Below, one piece after another: positions 42,497-50,729 of a stretch of 64,000 nt of DNA. The position numbers and the translations under genes were made by a program. The first letter of the stretch is position 1. Every line of letters starts with the position of its first letter. The DNA comes from Pseudomonas frederiksbergensis (lineage in GTDB: Bacteria; Pseudomonadota; Gammaproteobacteria; Pseudomonadales; Pseudomonadaceae). The DNA lies in contig NZ_CP018319.1 of NCBI RefSeq assembly GCF_001952935.1, positions 3,554,001-3,618,000 of the forward strand, read 5' to 3'. The notes under the pieces are model-generated. The model did not search any database. It had not been told where the DNA came from and saw only the letters and a list, made by a program, of their open reading frames with translations.

Positions 42497-45400
42497 TCAG
42501 TCTGTGGTCGCCAGCGCCGGTTGAGGTGCTGATGCTGGTGGGAGAGGGTGCCGATGGAATAGCCGCTCGAGCCACAAGTATATGACTGGCGTGGTGAACA
42601 GCGTCAGCGCCTGGCTCACCAGCAAACCGCCGACCACCGCGATCCCCAGCGGCTGGCGCAGTTCGGCGCCGGTGCCATAGCCGAGCATCAGCGGCAGGGC
42701 ACCGAGCAGGGCGGCGAGGGTGGTCATGATGATCGGACGGAACCGCGTCATACACGCCTCATAGATCGCCTCTTCGGGAGGCAAGCCACGGTTACGTTGG
42801 GCGTCCAGCGCGAAGTCGATCATCAGAATGCCGTTCTTCTTGACGATGCCGATCAGCAGCACCAGCCCGATCAACGCCATGATCGAAAAGTCCTGCCCGC
42901 AGATCCACAGCATGACAACCGCCCCAAGCCCCGCCGAGGGCAGCGTCGAAATGATCGTCAGCGGATGCACGAAGCTTTCATACAGAACGCCCAGAATGAT
43001 GTACACCGCGACCAGCGCCGCCAGAATCAGCCAAGGCTGACTGGCCAGCGAACTCTGGAACGCCTGGGCGGCGCCCTGGAAATTGCCACTGATGGCCACC
43101 GGCATGCCGATGTCGGTCTTGGCCTGGTCGAGCATGATCACCGCATCGCCCAACGCGACGCCGGGCGCCAGGTTGAACGACAGGTTGGCCGCCGGGAACA
43201 TCCCGTCGTGAGCGATGGACAACGGGCCGATGGTTGGCGCATCGAATTTCGCCAGGGCCGACAGCGGCACCATTTCCCCGCTCAGCGGCGAGCGCAGGTA
43301 GAAATAGTTGAGGCTTTCGGCCTTGCCGCGCTGCTTGGTGTCCAGTTCCAGAATCACGTTGTACTGGTTGGTCTGGGTCTGGAACTCGTTGATCTGCCGT
43401 TGGCCGAAGGCGTCGTACAGCGCTTCATCGACATCGCTGGCGGTCAGGCCGAAACGCGCTGCGGCGCTGCGGTCAATGCTGATGTGGGTGATGCTGCCGC
43501 CCAGTTGCAGGTCGTTGGAAATGTCACGGAACGCCGGGTTGGCGCGCAGCTTTTCCGTCAGGCGCTGGGTCCAGGTGCTGAGGACTGCACCGTCGTTGCT
43601 CTTGAGCACGTATTGGTACTGCGCGCGACTCGGACCGGAACTGAGGTTGATGTCTTGCCCGGCGCGCAGGTACAGCACGATGCCCGGGACTTTCATCAGT
43701 TGCGGGCGAATCCGGTCGATGAACTGGCTGGCGGACACGTCACGATCGCCGCGCTTTTTCAGCGAAATCCAGAAGCGGCCGTTAGCGATGGTCTGGTTGC
43801 TGCCCGCAACGCCAACCGAGTGTGAGAACGTCTCGACAGCGGGGTCGGCGGCGACGATTTCGGCCATTGCCAGGTGTTTTTTCACCATGTCGCCGTAGGA
43901 GATGTCCGCCGCTGCTTCGGTGGTGCCGAGGACGAAACCGGTGTCCTGCACGGGGAAGAAACCCTTCGGAATGAAAATGTACCCGGCGACCGCCAAGCCG
44001 AGGGACAGGCCGAATACACCGATCATCAACTTCTGATGGGCGAGGGCCCGGCGCAGGCCTTTTTCATACAGCGCCAGCAAGCGTTCGCCGAAGCCCGATT
44101 GGCGGTGTTGCGGCGCACGCATGAATAGCGCGGCCAACGTCGGTGCCAGCGTCAGGGACACCACCACCGAAATCATGATGGTCGAGGTAGCGGTCAGGGC
44201 GAACTCCTTGAACAGTCGCCCGACCACGCCGCTCATGAACAGCAGCGGAATGAACGCCGCCACCAGCGAGAAGCTGATCGAGACCACGGTAAAGCCGATC
44301 TCGCCGGCACCCTTGATCGCCGCTTCGCGCCTGCCGTCGCCGGCTTCCAGGTGACGGTGAATGTTTTCCACCACCACAATCGCATCGTCCACCACAAACC
44401 CGACGGACACCACGATCGCCACCAGCGTCAGGTTATTCAGGCTGAAACCCATGATGTACATCAGGGCAAAACTGGCGATCAGCGACACACCGAGCACCGA
44501 CGCCACGATCAGGGTCGCCGACAACTGCCGCAGGAACAGCGCCATCACCGCCACCACCAGCAGGATCGCGATCAGCAGGGTGATTTCCACTTCATGCAAC
44601 GACGCGCGGATGGTCTGGGTGCGGTCGACCAGCACGTTGACCTGCACCGAGGCCGGCAGCATGGCCTCCAGCGCCGGCAGGGCTGCTTGAATTCGGTCGA
44701 CGGTCGCGACGATGTTGGCCCCCGGTTGCCGGAAAATCACCAGGTTCACCCCCGGCTTACCATCAGCCCACGCCTGGATGTAGGCGTCTTCCGAACCGTT
44801 GACGACTTTGGCCACATCCTTGAGATGAACCGGTGCGCCGTCCTTGTAGGAAACAATCAGCTGACCGTATTCCTCGGGGTGGAACAATTGGTCGTTGGTG
44901 GACAAGGTCGAAATGCTCGACTCGCCGTACAACGCCCCTTTGGCCAGATTGAGGCTGGTCTGCTGGATTGCCAGGCGAATGTCCGCCAGCGTCAGGCCGA
45001 TGGCAGCGAGTTTGTCTGCTGACGCCTGCACCCGGATCGCCGGACGTTGCTGACCGGTGATGTTGATATTGCCTACGCCGTCGATCTGGCTGATCTGACG
45101 GGCGAGCAGGGTTTCCACCAGGTCACTGACTTCGGTGCCGGGCATTTGCGGCGAGTGGATGCTGAGGATCAGCACCGGGCTATCGGCCGGGTTGACCTTC
45201 CTCCAGTTCGGCAGGTTCGGCATGTCCTTGGGCAGTTTGCCGGCGGCGGTGTTGATCGCGGCCTGGACTTCCTGCGCGGCGGTGTCGATGCTTTTGTCGA
45301 GGGTGAATTGCAGGGTCAGGATGGTCGAGCCCAGGGCGCTGCTCGAGGTCATCTGGGTCACGCCGGGGATGGCGCTGAATTGCACTTCAAGCGGCGTGGC

Positions 45401-45601
45401 CACCGACGAGGCCATGGTTTCGGGGTTGGCGCCGGGTAATTGCGCGGCCACCTGGATGGTCGGGAATTCCGCTTCCGGCAGTGGTGCAATCGGCAGTCGC
45501 GGGAAGGCGATGACACCGAGCAGCACCAAGGCAAAGGTCAGCAGGACCGTCGCCACCGGATGATCGATGCACCACGCGGAAATCGAACCATGGCCCTTCA
45601 T
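42497..45601 (-). CDS. RND efflux pump permease (HAE1/MdtBC-like)
   Basis: A 1034-residue RND inner-membrane proton antiporter of full length. TM1 is in ISAWCIDHPVATVLLTFALVLLGV. The first periplasmic domain begins with FPTIQVAAQLPGANPETMASSVATPLE. TM4 carries the proton-relay Asp-Asp in VSVGFVVDDAIVVVENIHRHLEAG. The second half repeats the fold, with GIVKKNGILMIDFALDAQR (Lys of TM10) and MTRFRPIIMTTLAALLGALPLMLG. Similarity is to MdtB/MdtC- and MuxBC-type pumps, which export drugs or metabolites. Its start overlaps the adaptor stop (ATGA). No outer-membrane factor gene is nearby, so it must borrow one encoded elsewhere. Confidence 0.93.
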   Translation of the reverse strand: MKGHGSISAWCIDHPVATVLLTFALVLLGVIAFPRLPIAPLPEAEFPTIQVAAQLPGANPETMASSVATPLEVQFSAIPGVTQMTSSSALGSTILTLQFTLDKSIDTAAQEVQAAINTAAGKLPKDMPNLPNWRKVNPADSPVLILSIHSPQMPGTEVSDLVETLLARQISQIDGVGNINITGQQRPAIRVQASADKLAAIGLTLADIRLAIQQTSLNLAKGALYGESSISTLSTNDQLFHPEEYGQLIVSYKDGAPVHLKDVAKVVNGSEDAYIQAWADGKPGVNLVIFRQPGANIVATVDRIQAALPALEAMLPASVQVNVLVDRTQTIRASLHEVEITLLIAILLVVAVMALFLRQLSATLIVASVLGVSLIASFALMYIMGFSLNNLTLVAIVVSVGFVVDDAIVVVENIHRHLEAGDGRREAAIKGAGEIGFTVVSISFSLVAAFIPLLFMSGVVGRLFKEFALTATSTIMISVVVSLTLAPTLAALFMRAPQHRQSGFGERLLALYEKGLRRALAHQKLMIGVFGLSLGLAVAGYIFIPKGFFPVQDTGFVLGTTEAAADISYGDMVKKHLAMAEIVAADPAVETFSHSVGVAGSNQTIANGRFWISLKKRGDRDVSASQFIDRIRPQLMKVPGIVLYLRAGQDINLSSGPSRAQYQYVLKSNDGAVLSTWTQRLTEKLRANPAFRDISNDLQLGGSITHISIDRSAAARFGLTASDVDEALYDAFGQRQINEFQTQTNQYNVILELDTKQRGKAESLNYFYLRSPLSGEMVPLSALAKFDAPTIGPLSIAHDGMFPAANLSFNLAPGVALGDAVIMLDQAKTDIGMPVAISGNFQGAAQAFQSSLASQPWLILAALVAVYIILGVLYESFVHPLTIISTLPSAGLGAVVMLWICGQDFSIMALIGLVLLIGIVKKNGILMIDFALDAQRNRGLPPEEAIYEACMTRFRPIIMTTLAALLGALPLMLGYGTGAELRQPLGIAVVGGLLVSQALTLFTTPVIYLWLERLFHRHPLPPASAPQPALATTD

Positions 45602-46758
45602 GGTTTCGGCTCCGATTGCACCACTTGCGGTGGGTCGGTCACGACCTGCACGGTCGAACCCGGTTTGAGCCGCGACTGGCCGTCGCTGACCAGTACGTCG
45701 CCCGGTTTCACGCCCTTGATGAGGTCCTGGCCGCTGCCTTGATGAACCATCTGCACCTGAACGACTTCGACCTTGTCGCCATTGACCCGGTAGACGAAAT
45801 GTTGATCGAGGCCACGTTGTACGACGGTAGGCGGCACTACCAGCGCATTTTTATCCAGTGCTGTCTGAATCTTTACCGTTACCAGCAGGCCCGGCCAGAG
45901 TTTCTGTGCGGGGTTGGCGAATTCGGCCTTGGCGCGGATGGTCCCGGTGTTGGCGTTGATCTGGTTGTCGATCAGGGTCAGGCGGCCTTCGCCCAGCAGG
46001 TTGCCGGTTTCCCCATCGGTGTCGGCACCGATGTAAGCCTTGACCGGCGTGTGCCGGGGATCGTTGATCAGGCCTTGCAGGGTCGGCAACATGTGTTGCG
46101 GCAGGGAAAACTCCACGGCGATCGGGTCGATCTGGGTCACCGTGAACAGGCCTTGAGCGTCGGTCATGCGCAGGAAGTTGCCTTCATCCACCGTGCGAAT
46201 ACCGACGCGACCGGTCACCGGGGAGCGAATCTGTGTGTAGGAGAGCTGCACTTGAGCGGCGTCGATTGAGGCCTGGTTACCTTGGGCGGTGGCTTTGAGT
46301 TGGTTGACCAGGGCTTGTTGCTGGTCGTAGGTCTGCTTGGAAACCCCGTCGTCCACGCTCAACAGTTTGTAGCGCTTGAGGTTGACCTGCGCCACTTGCA
46401 GTTGCGCCAGGCTTTCGCCAAGTTGTGCCCGGGCCTGTTCGAGGCTGGCGCGGATCGAGCGGTCGTCGATGGTGGCGAGCAGATCGCCTTTGTTCACCCG
46501 TTGGCCTTCCTTGACCAGGATTTTGGTGAGGATGCCGTCGATTTGCGGACGCACCACAACGCTATGCAGGGACAGCACCGAGCCGATGCCGCTGACGTAG
46601 CGTGGGACGTCTTTTTCGATGACGTTCACTACCCGAACGGGGATCGCAGAGGGGGCGGTCAGTTTGGTGGCAACGGGTTTGTTGGCGTACCACAGGCCCA
46701 GCGCTGCCAGGACGATCAGAAGGGCTGCGAGCAAGGCGGGTTTTTTCTGAATTCGCAT
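45598..46758 (-). CDS. RND efflux periplasmic adaptor (MdtA-like membrane fusion protein)
   Basis: A 386-residue adaptor with an N-terminal signal anchor (ALLAALLIVLAALGLWYA), a barrel-sandwich hybrid domain (SVVVRPQIDGILTKILVKEGQRVNKGDLLATID ... IRSPVTGRVGIRTVDEGNFL), and an alpha-helical hairpin (about 95-165) that should contact the outer-membrane channel. A beta-barrel and membrane-proximal domain follow. It is translationally coupled with the permease gene, one transcription unit of two genes. The regulator is not adjacent. Confidence 0.94.
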   Translation of the reverse strand: MRIQKKPALLAALLIVLAALGLWYANKPVATKLTAPSAIPVRVVNVIEKDVPRYVSGIGSVLSLHSVVVRPQIDGILTKILVKEGQRVNKGDLLATIDDRSIRASLEQARAQLGESLAQLQVAQVNLKRYKLLSVDDGVSKQTYDQQQALVNQLKATAQGNQASIDAAQVQLSYTQIRSPVTGRVGIRTVDEGNFLRMTDAQGLFTVTQIDPIAVEFSLPQHMLPTLQGLINDPRHTPVKAYIGADTDGETGNLLGEGRLTLIDNQINANTGTIRAKAEFANPAQKLWPGLLVTVKIQTALDKNALVVPPTVVQRGLDQHFVYRVNGDKVEVVQVQMVHQGSGQDLIKGVKPGDVLVSDGQSRLKPGSTVQVVTDPPQVVQSEPKP

Positions 46759-47401
46759 GCGAGTGGGGCGCCGGGGCTGTGGGTCGGTTTTTTTTCAGGT
46801 TTGTATCTTCCTTTATAAACCTGTTCGCCGGTCAGGGAGGTGAATGCTAACTGACGGCGCTGTCAGTTTGGACCGCTGCGGGGCGATGCCGATCCTTCCT
46901 TGGCGGCCTTTGGGCCGACCATGTTGCTGTTGGTGGTGTACATATCCGTTTCTGCGGTAACGGCGGCTTAGGGTTTCGCCCTTACGGCGAGTCCCTTTTG
47001 TCAAACGCCACAAAATGAACCAAAAAGTCTCGCCCCGGCGTCCGGCCCCTCGCTTGGGCTCGGCGTTCCTTCGTTCCGAAGGGGCGGGTGGATCAAGATC
47101 AAGAGCTGCAGGCGAGCTAACGCTCGGCCTGATGAGTGGTGAGGAGCGAAAGGCGAAAGGCGTACGCGATCTCCTGTGAGCGAGCCTGCTCGCGATGGCG
47201 GCCTGACAGCCGACCAATGTCGCTCAGATGGATACTGTTCAATTGGGTCCGGGCGGGTTCCGACGAAGGCGTCAGGTCAGTCAATACAAAACCCGACGGA
47301 CTCGCTTGCTGCTTGAAGCTTGCAACTCCCGACACAGGTATACTGCCGCCTTTCGCGGCTCGCTGATCGGGCCCGACTCTATTGCATCACCCGGAGCTTT
47401 C
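46759..47401. other. Gene-poor 640-base stretch with a dispersed Pseudomonas-type repeat
   Basis: No convincing gene. Positions about 46860-47130 contain sequence (for example TTTCGCCCTTACGGCGAGTC at about 46974) that I recognise as a type of intergenic repeat found at many Pseudomonas loci. Its minus-strand frame (46813-47217) is Arg/Pro/Gln-rich and has no domain. A REP half-like GAGCGAGCCTGCTCGCGA occurs at about 47177-47194. A TATACT box for the next gene is at 47339-47344. Confidence 0.55.
47339..47344 (+). promoter_or_regulatory. -10 box for the small gene at 47402
   Basis: TATACT, a near-consensus -10, lies 57 bases before the ATG. Possible -35 boxes (TTGAAG at 47313-47318, spacing 20) are poor. 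Confidence 0.4.
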
Positions 47402-47659
47402 ATGACTTCCCCGACACAACCGCCGGTTGCCGACGCTTTGAGCGACGACCAGGCAGACCTGCCAGACAGCGTCGACTCCAGCGCAGACAGCGAAACCAAA
47501 GCCGCGATCCCGGCGTTCAAGTTCCCGTTCAAGCCGGGCGACCTGGCCGCCGCGAAGAATGCCAGCCAGCCCTGGTACAAGAACGGCGCAAAGAACGGCC
47601 ATACCAAGACCCCGGGCGCAGCGCCTCCTGGCACTCGTCGCTCGATGGGCAAGCGCTGA
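47402..47659 (+). CDS. Small hypothetical protein
   Basis: An 85-residue protein I do not recognise. The N-terminal half is acidic and low in hydrophobics (DALSDDQADLPDSVDSSADSETK), and the C-terminal half is Lys/Gly/Pro-rich (KPGDLAAAKNASQPWYKNGAKNGHTKTPG ... RRSMGKR). It is probably disordered and soluble. Start ATG 47402 has GGAG upstream and follows a strong -10 at 47339. The opposite-charge halves could suit a nucleic-acid or protein-binding role, but that is speculation. Confidence 0.6.
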   Translation: MTSPTQPPVADALSDDQADLPDSVDSSADSETKAAIPAFKFPFKPGDLAAAKNASQPWYKNGAKNGHTKTPGAAPPGTRRSMGKR

Positions 47660-47802
47660 CGGTCGGGCATTTTGTTGCGCGGTAATTGTTCTGTCTGTCA
47701 TTGAGATAGTTCCCACAAGGATGAGCGATTCGTCCTCTGGGAAAGTCGGTGGCCTCTCGTCGAAGATTCATGCCCGTGAATTTTCGATGCAGGCCGCCAA
47801 AA

Positions 47803-48942
47803 ATGTCTCTGGTAAAAACCCTCTCTTTCCTGTCGCTGGTGGCCCTGACCACTGGCTGCATGTCGACTGTGCCCGATCCACAAATCCGTTTCGGTGTCGA
47901 AGCGCTGGTTCCGCCGTTCGAGAGCCGTAACGACAAGGGTGAGCTGGTCGGATTGAATATCGAGTTGGGCAACGCGCTGTGTGCCGAACTCAAATCCCGC
48001 TGTGTCTGGGTTGATCAGGATTACGCGACCAACCTTCATGCCCTTGAAGCCAACCGTTTCGACGTGATCATGCCGATGACCGCCACCCCTGCGCGTCGTG
48101 AGCAGGTTGATTTCACCGAAGACCTGTATCCCTTGAGTAACCGTCTGGTGGCTCGCGTGGGCTCGAATCTGCAGCCGGATGCGCAATCACTCAAGGGCAA
48201 GCGTATCGGCGTGCTTGCGGGCACAAGCCGCGAGGCTTTCGCCAAGGCTCGCTGGGCAGCGGCCGGGGTGACGGTGCGCAGTTTCAATTTCAACAACCAA
48301 TTGGTCGACAGCCTGCTCGCGGGTGATATCGATGCCACCCTGCAAGACTCCGTTGAAATTACCCACGCGTTATTAAGCCTGCCCCAAGGGCAGGCTTTCG
48401 AGTTTGCCGGAGCCCCTGTCAGGGACCCGATGCTGGGCAGTGGCGTGGCCATGGCCGTGCGAAAAACCGACACTCTGCTGCGCGATAACCTGAATGCGGC
48501 GCTGGAGCGTCTTAAGCAAAATGGCCAGTATCAGGCAATTACCCAGCGTTATTTGCCGCCCGCAGTGCCAGACTCACCACGCTACATTGCGAATGAGGAA
48601 GGTCTGGCATTTTCCGATGCGGTGCAGGTCGGCGAGACCCTTTACCTTTCCGGGGTGCTCGGCCTCGGGGCTGATGGCGAACTGGTGAAGGGCGGCATCG
48701 GCCCGCAGACGACCCAGGTCATGGAGAACTTGCGTACCGCGCTGCAACGCAACGGTTCGTCCCTGGCTCAAGTGGCCAAATGCACGGTCATCCTTGCCGA
48801 CATAAGGGACTTTTCCGCCATGAATGCTGTGTATCGCAGTTTCTTTGCGGCAGATCGTTTGCCCGCACGTACGACGTTTGCCGGCAAGTTGGTCGAGAAC
48901 GCGCGGGTAGAAGTGGAATGTCTGGCAGTGACGGCCAGCTAA
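47803..48942 (+). CDS. Lipoprotein fusing an amino-acid-type solute-binding domain to a RidA/YjgF domain
   Basis: A 379-residue two-domain protein. The signal peptide MSLVKTLSFLSLVALTTGC has a lipobox (Cys19). Residues about 27-252 form a family-3 periplasmic binding domain (IRFGVEALVPPFESRNDKGELVGLNIELGNALC, NRFDVIMPMTATPARREQVDFT, GKRIGVLAGTS, LLAGDIDATLQDS). Residues about 258-379 are a RidA/YjgF domain (AFSDAVQVGETLYLSGVLGLGADGELV, MENLRTALQRNGSSLAQVAKCTVILADI) that keeps the equivalents of E. coli RidA Asn88, Arg105 and Glu120 (Asn341, Arg356 in LPART, Glu372). RidA proteins hydrolyse reactive enamines/imines from amino-acid metabolism and are normally cytoplasmic; here the domain would be exported. 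I chose ATG 47803 because it gives a clean lipoprotein signal; earlier in-frame starts exist at 47749 and 47770. There are no ABC permease genes beside it. Confidence 0.85.
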   Translation: MSLVKTLSFLSLVALTTGCMSTVPDPQIRFGVEALVPPFESRNDKGELVGLNIELGNALCAELKSRCVWVDQDYATNLHALEANRFDVIMPMTATPARREQVDFTEDLYPLSNRLVARVGSNLQPDAQSLKGKRIGVLAGTSREAFAKARWAAAGVTVRSFNFNNQLVDSLLAGDIDATLQDSVEITHALLSLPQGQAFEFAGAPVRDPMLGSGVAMAVRKTDTLLRDNLNAALERLKQNGQYQAITQRYLPPAVPDSPRYIANEEGLAFSDAVQVGETLYLSGVLGLGADGELVKGGIGPQTTQVMENLRTALQRNGSSLAQVAKCTVILADIRDFSAMNAVYRSFFAADRLPARTTFAGKLVENARVEVECLAVTAS

Positions 48943-48956
48943 TCTTCTTGGCGACG

Positions 48957-48987
48957 AATCACTGCGCAACGGTATTGCGCAGTGATT
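48957..48987. terminator. Convergent hairpin between the SBP-RidA gene and the YkgJ-family gene
   Basis: A perfect 13-bp stem (48957-48969 with 48975-48987, AATCACTGCGCAA/TTGCGCAGTGATT) with a 5-base loop, located between two convergent stop codons. There is no T run, but stem strength and position suggest bidirectional termination or 3'-end protection. Confidence 0.65.
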
Positions 48988-49001
48988 CCGAGACTGGCGC
49001 C

Positions 49002-49751
49002 TCAGGCCACCCGCAACGAAATAAACGCATAGTTCGCTGGCGTATCTGTCGCCACTTGCGCACCCGCCGCCTGCACTTGCCCGGCGATGTCCTCGCCCGA
49101 CACATGAAATAACCAGTCAGCGCCTGACCCGACCAATGGCTGCGCCGCAACCTGATCGATGACCCTCGCGAACGCCGTCATGTCCGGCAGGTAAGCGGTA
49201 AACCCATCACCCTTCAACGCTGTAGTCCCAATCCCCAGCAACGCGCAAATCGCTTCCTTGGTCCGAATGTCATCGCGATCCGCCTGACGGGAGCGCTGGA
49301 TTAATTCCGCCAACTCCTGATCGACCAATTCACCTCCCACAATCAGGTTCGGTCCCTTTTCCCACGACTCGGGCGGACATTCTTTCGCCGCAGTGTTCAG
49401 GGGAATATGCGGATTGATTTCCATCGGGTAGATGCGGCACACCAGCGGTCGGCGTTCATAGATGCGGCAGAGGTTGTCGTCGTCAAGATTCCGGCAAGGA
49501 CCGACGTTGTAAGCGGCAAAAGTGATGGCTATGTACGCCTCGGATACGCCGCTTCGAACCTTCACTGAGCGGCGTTCGGCATGTTCGCGCTGCTGCTCTT
49601 GCAAGCCCAGGCCATTGCCGAGGAAACCTTCCACCAGCACGATCACTTGACCGCCATCGGCCGCCCACATCCGCGCTTCGGGCAGGGTCAGGGGCACGTG
49701 ATGGTCGTTGCAGCATTTGCCACAGCCTACGCAGGAAAACGTCGTATTCAT
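49002..49751 (-). CDS. YkgJ-family cysteine-cluster protein
   Basis: A 249-residue protein with the YkgJ (zinc- or iron-chelating) cysteine cluster: CVGCGKCC at residues 7-14, then C in YNVGPCRNLDDDNLCRIYERRPLVCRIYPMEINPHI and CPPES. The cysteines suggest a metal or Fe-S site. Function is unknown for most members. Start ATG 49751 places the first Cys motif at the N-terminus, as in the family; the longer frame to 49805 is not conserved in character. It lies upstream of nothing obvious and is convergent with the SBP-RidA gene. Confidence 0.85.
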   Translation of the reverse strand: MNTTFSCVGCGKCCNDHHVPLTLPEARMWAADGGQVIVLVEGFLGNGLGLQEQQREHAERRSVKVRSGVSEAYIAITFAAYNVGPCRNLDDDNLCRIYERRPLVCRIYPMEINPHIPLNTAAKECPPESWEKGPNLIVGGELVDQELAELIQRSRQADRDDIRTKEAICALLGIGTTALKGDGFTAYLPDMTAFARVIDQVAAQPLVGSGADWLFHVSGEDIAGQVQAAGAQVATDTPANYAFISLRVA

Positions 49752-49835
49752 TGAACGGCCAGTTGCATTGAAGAACATGAAAACGGCGACAGAATGTCGC
49801 CGCAAAGGCCGCTATCGAAGCAAGTTATGCGCCAG

Positions 49836-50162
49836 TCACTGCGCCTTGGCGGTTGGGCGAATGGAGTCCCATTCGGTGACGTAGGCGGTTTTGCTTTTTT
49901 TGTTATAGAGACACAGTTCGGTGCCTTGTTGGCCTTTCATGTGTTTTTGCGGGTATTGGCCTTGCACCAGCAGTGCGGTGTAGCCAACCCGGTCATCGAA
50001 CTGCGCGGCGTTGCCCACGGGTTTGGCATTTTTCAAACCGCTGGCCTTGGTGCAACTGGCGAGCACGGCTTTGTCGTAGGCGGCCCAGGCGTCGGTGCTG
50101 GATGCGTGAGCCTGAAAGGCGAGAGCGGTGAGGCAGAGGAAGGTCAGGCTTGCGGCTTTCAT
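49836..50162 (-). CDS. Small secreted protein of unknown function
   Basis: A 108-residue protein with a signal peptide (MKAASLTFLCLTALAFQAHA). The mature part, of about 88 residues, has two cysteines (in LASCTKASGL and TELCLYNKKSK), probably forming one disulfide, and ends YVTEWDSIRPTAKAQ. The pattern VGYTALLVQGQYPQKHMKGQQGTELCLYNKKS resembles small periplasmic proteins of Pseudomonas with no defined role. ATG 50162 has AGGA upstream. It is probably independent of the neighbours. Confidence 0.75.
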   Translation of the reverse strand: MKAASLTFLCLTALAFQAHASSTDAWAAYDKAVLASCTKASGLKNAKPVGNAAQFDDRVGYTALLVQGQYPQKHMKGQQGTELCLYNKKSKTAYVTEWDSIRPTAKAQ

Positions 50163-50243
50163 GGGGCGGGCATCCTTGGGGGGGGGCAAGGTTGGAGTAT
50201 GCCTGATGGTTTCAGGTTGAATGTGTCGGCCCCCTCGCCACAG

Positions 50244-50726
50244 TCAGGCCGGAACCGGTTCCCGGCGGACCACGCGCATCCCGGCACTTTCATACAGCCG
50301 CTGCGCCCGAAGGTTGTCTTCCAGCACCTTCAAGTCGACGAAACCCTCGCGCCGTTGCTGAAAAATGTTGAAAGCATGTAGCAGCAACGCGCGTCCCAAA
50401 CCTTGGCCCTGAGCTCGTGGATGGACGACCAGGTTCTTGATGTAGGCGCTGGTCCAGCACTGGCACACCCCAACGATGCCTTCGGCATCCAGAGCGATGA
50501 AACACAGGCTCGGATCATATTCAGGATCGGTTTCAAAACGCTGTTGCCACACGTCCAGCGCCGGCACGCGACCGCCACCTTCCTGATAGCCCAATTCCAT
50601 CAAACGATGAATGGCTTCAGCCAGATCGGGGCGGTATTCGCTGAGGACGATTCCCTCAGGCCAAGTGATTGCGGGCACAACTTCAGCGAGGTTACGCCGC
50701 ATCAGAAAACAGAAGTCCTTGCTCAA
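50244..50726 (-). CDS. GNAT-family N-acetyltransferase
   Basis: A 160-residue GNAT. The acetyl-CoA-binding motif A is VVHPRAQGQGLGRALLLHAF (about 110-129), preceded by the strand YIKNL and followed by VLEDNLRAQRLYESAGMRVV (motif B). The substrate is unknown. It is the last gene after cheV in the same direction, with only three bases between them, so the two are probably co-transcribed. Confidence 0.88.
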   Translation of the reverse strand: MSKDFCFLMRRNLAEVVPAITWPEGIVLSEYRPDLAEAIHRLMELGYQEGGGRVPALDVWQQRFETDPEYDPSLCFIALDAEGIVGVCQCWTSAYIKNLVVHPRAQGQGLGRALLLHAFNIFQQRREGFVDLKVLEDNLRAQRLYESAGMRVVRREPVPA

Positions 50727-50729
50727 GCC

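Noticed and set aside
42135..42755. 206-codon minus-strand frame
   Set aside because: It overlaps the end of the RND permease gene in another frame and runs through the nested REP repeat.
46813..47217. 134-codon minus-strand frame upstream of the RND adaptor
   Set aside because: Arg/Pro/Gln-rich translation without domain, no Shine-Dalgarno, and located in a repeat-type intergenic region. Kept only as a repeat.
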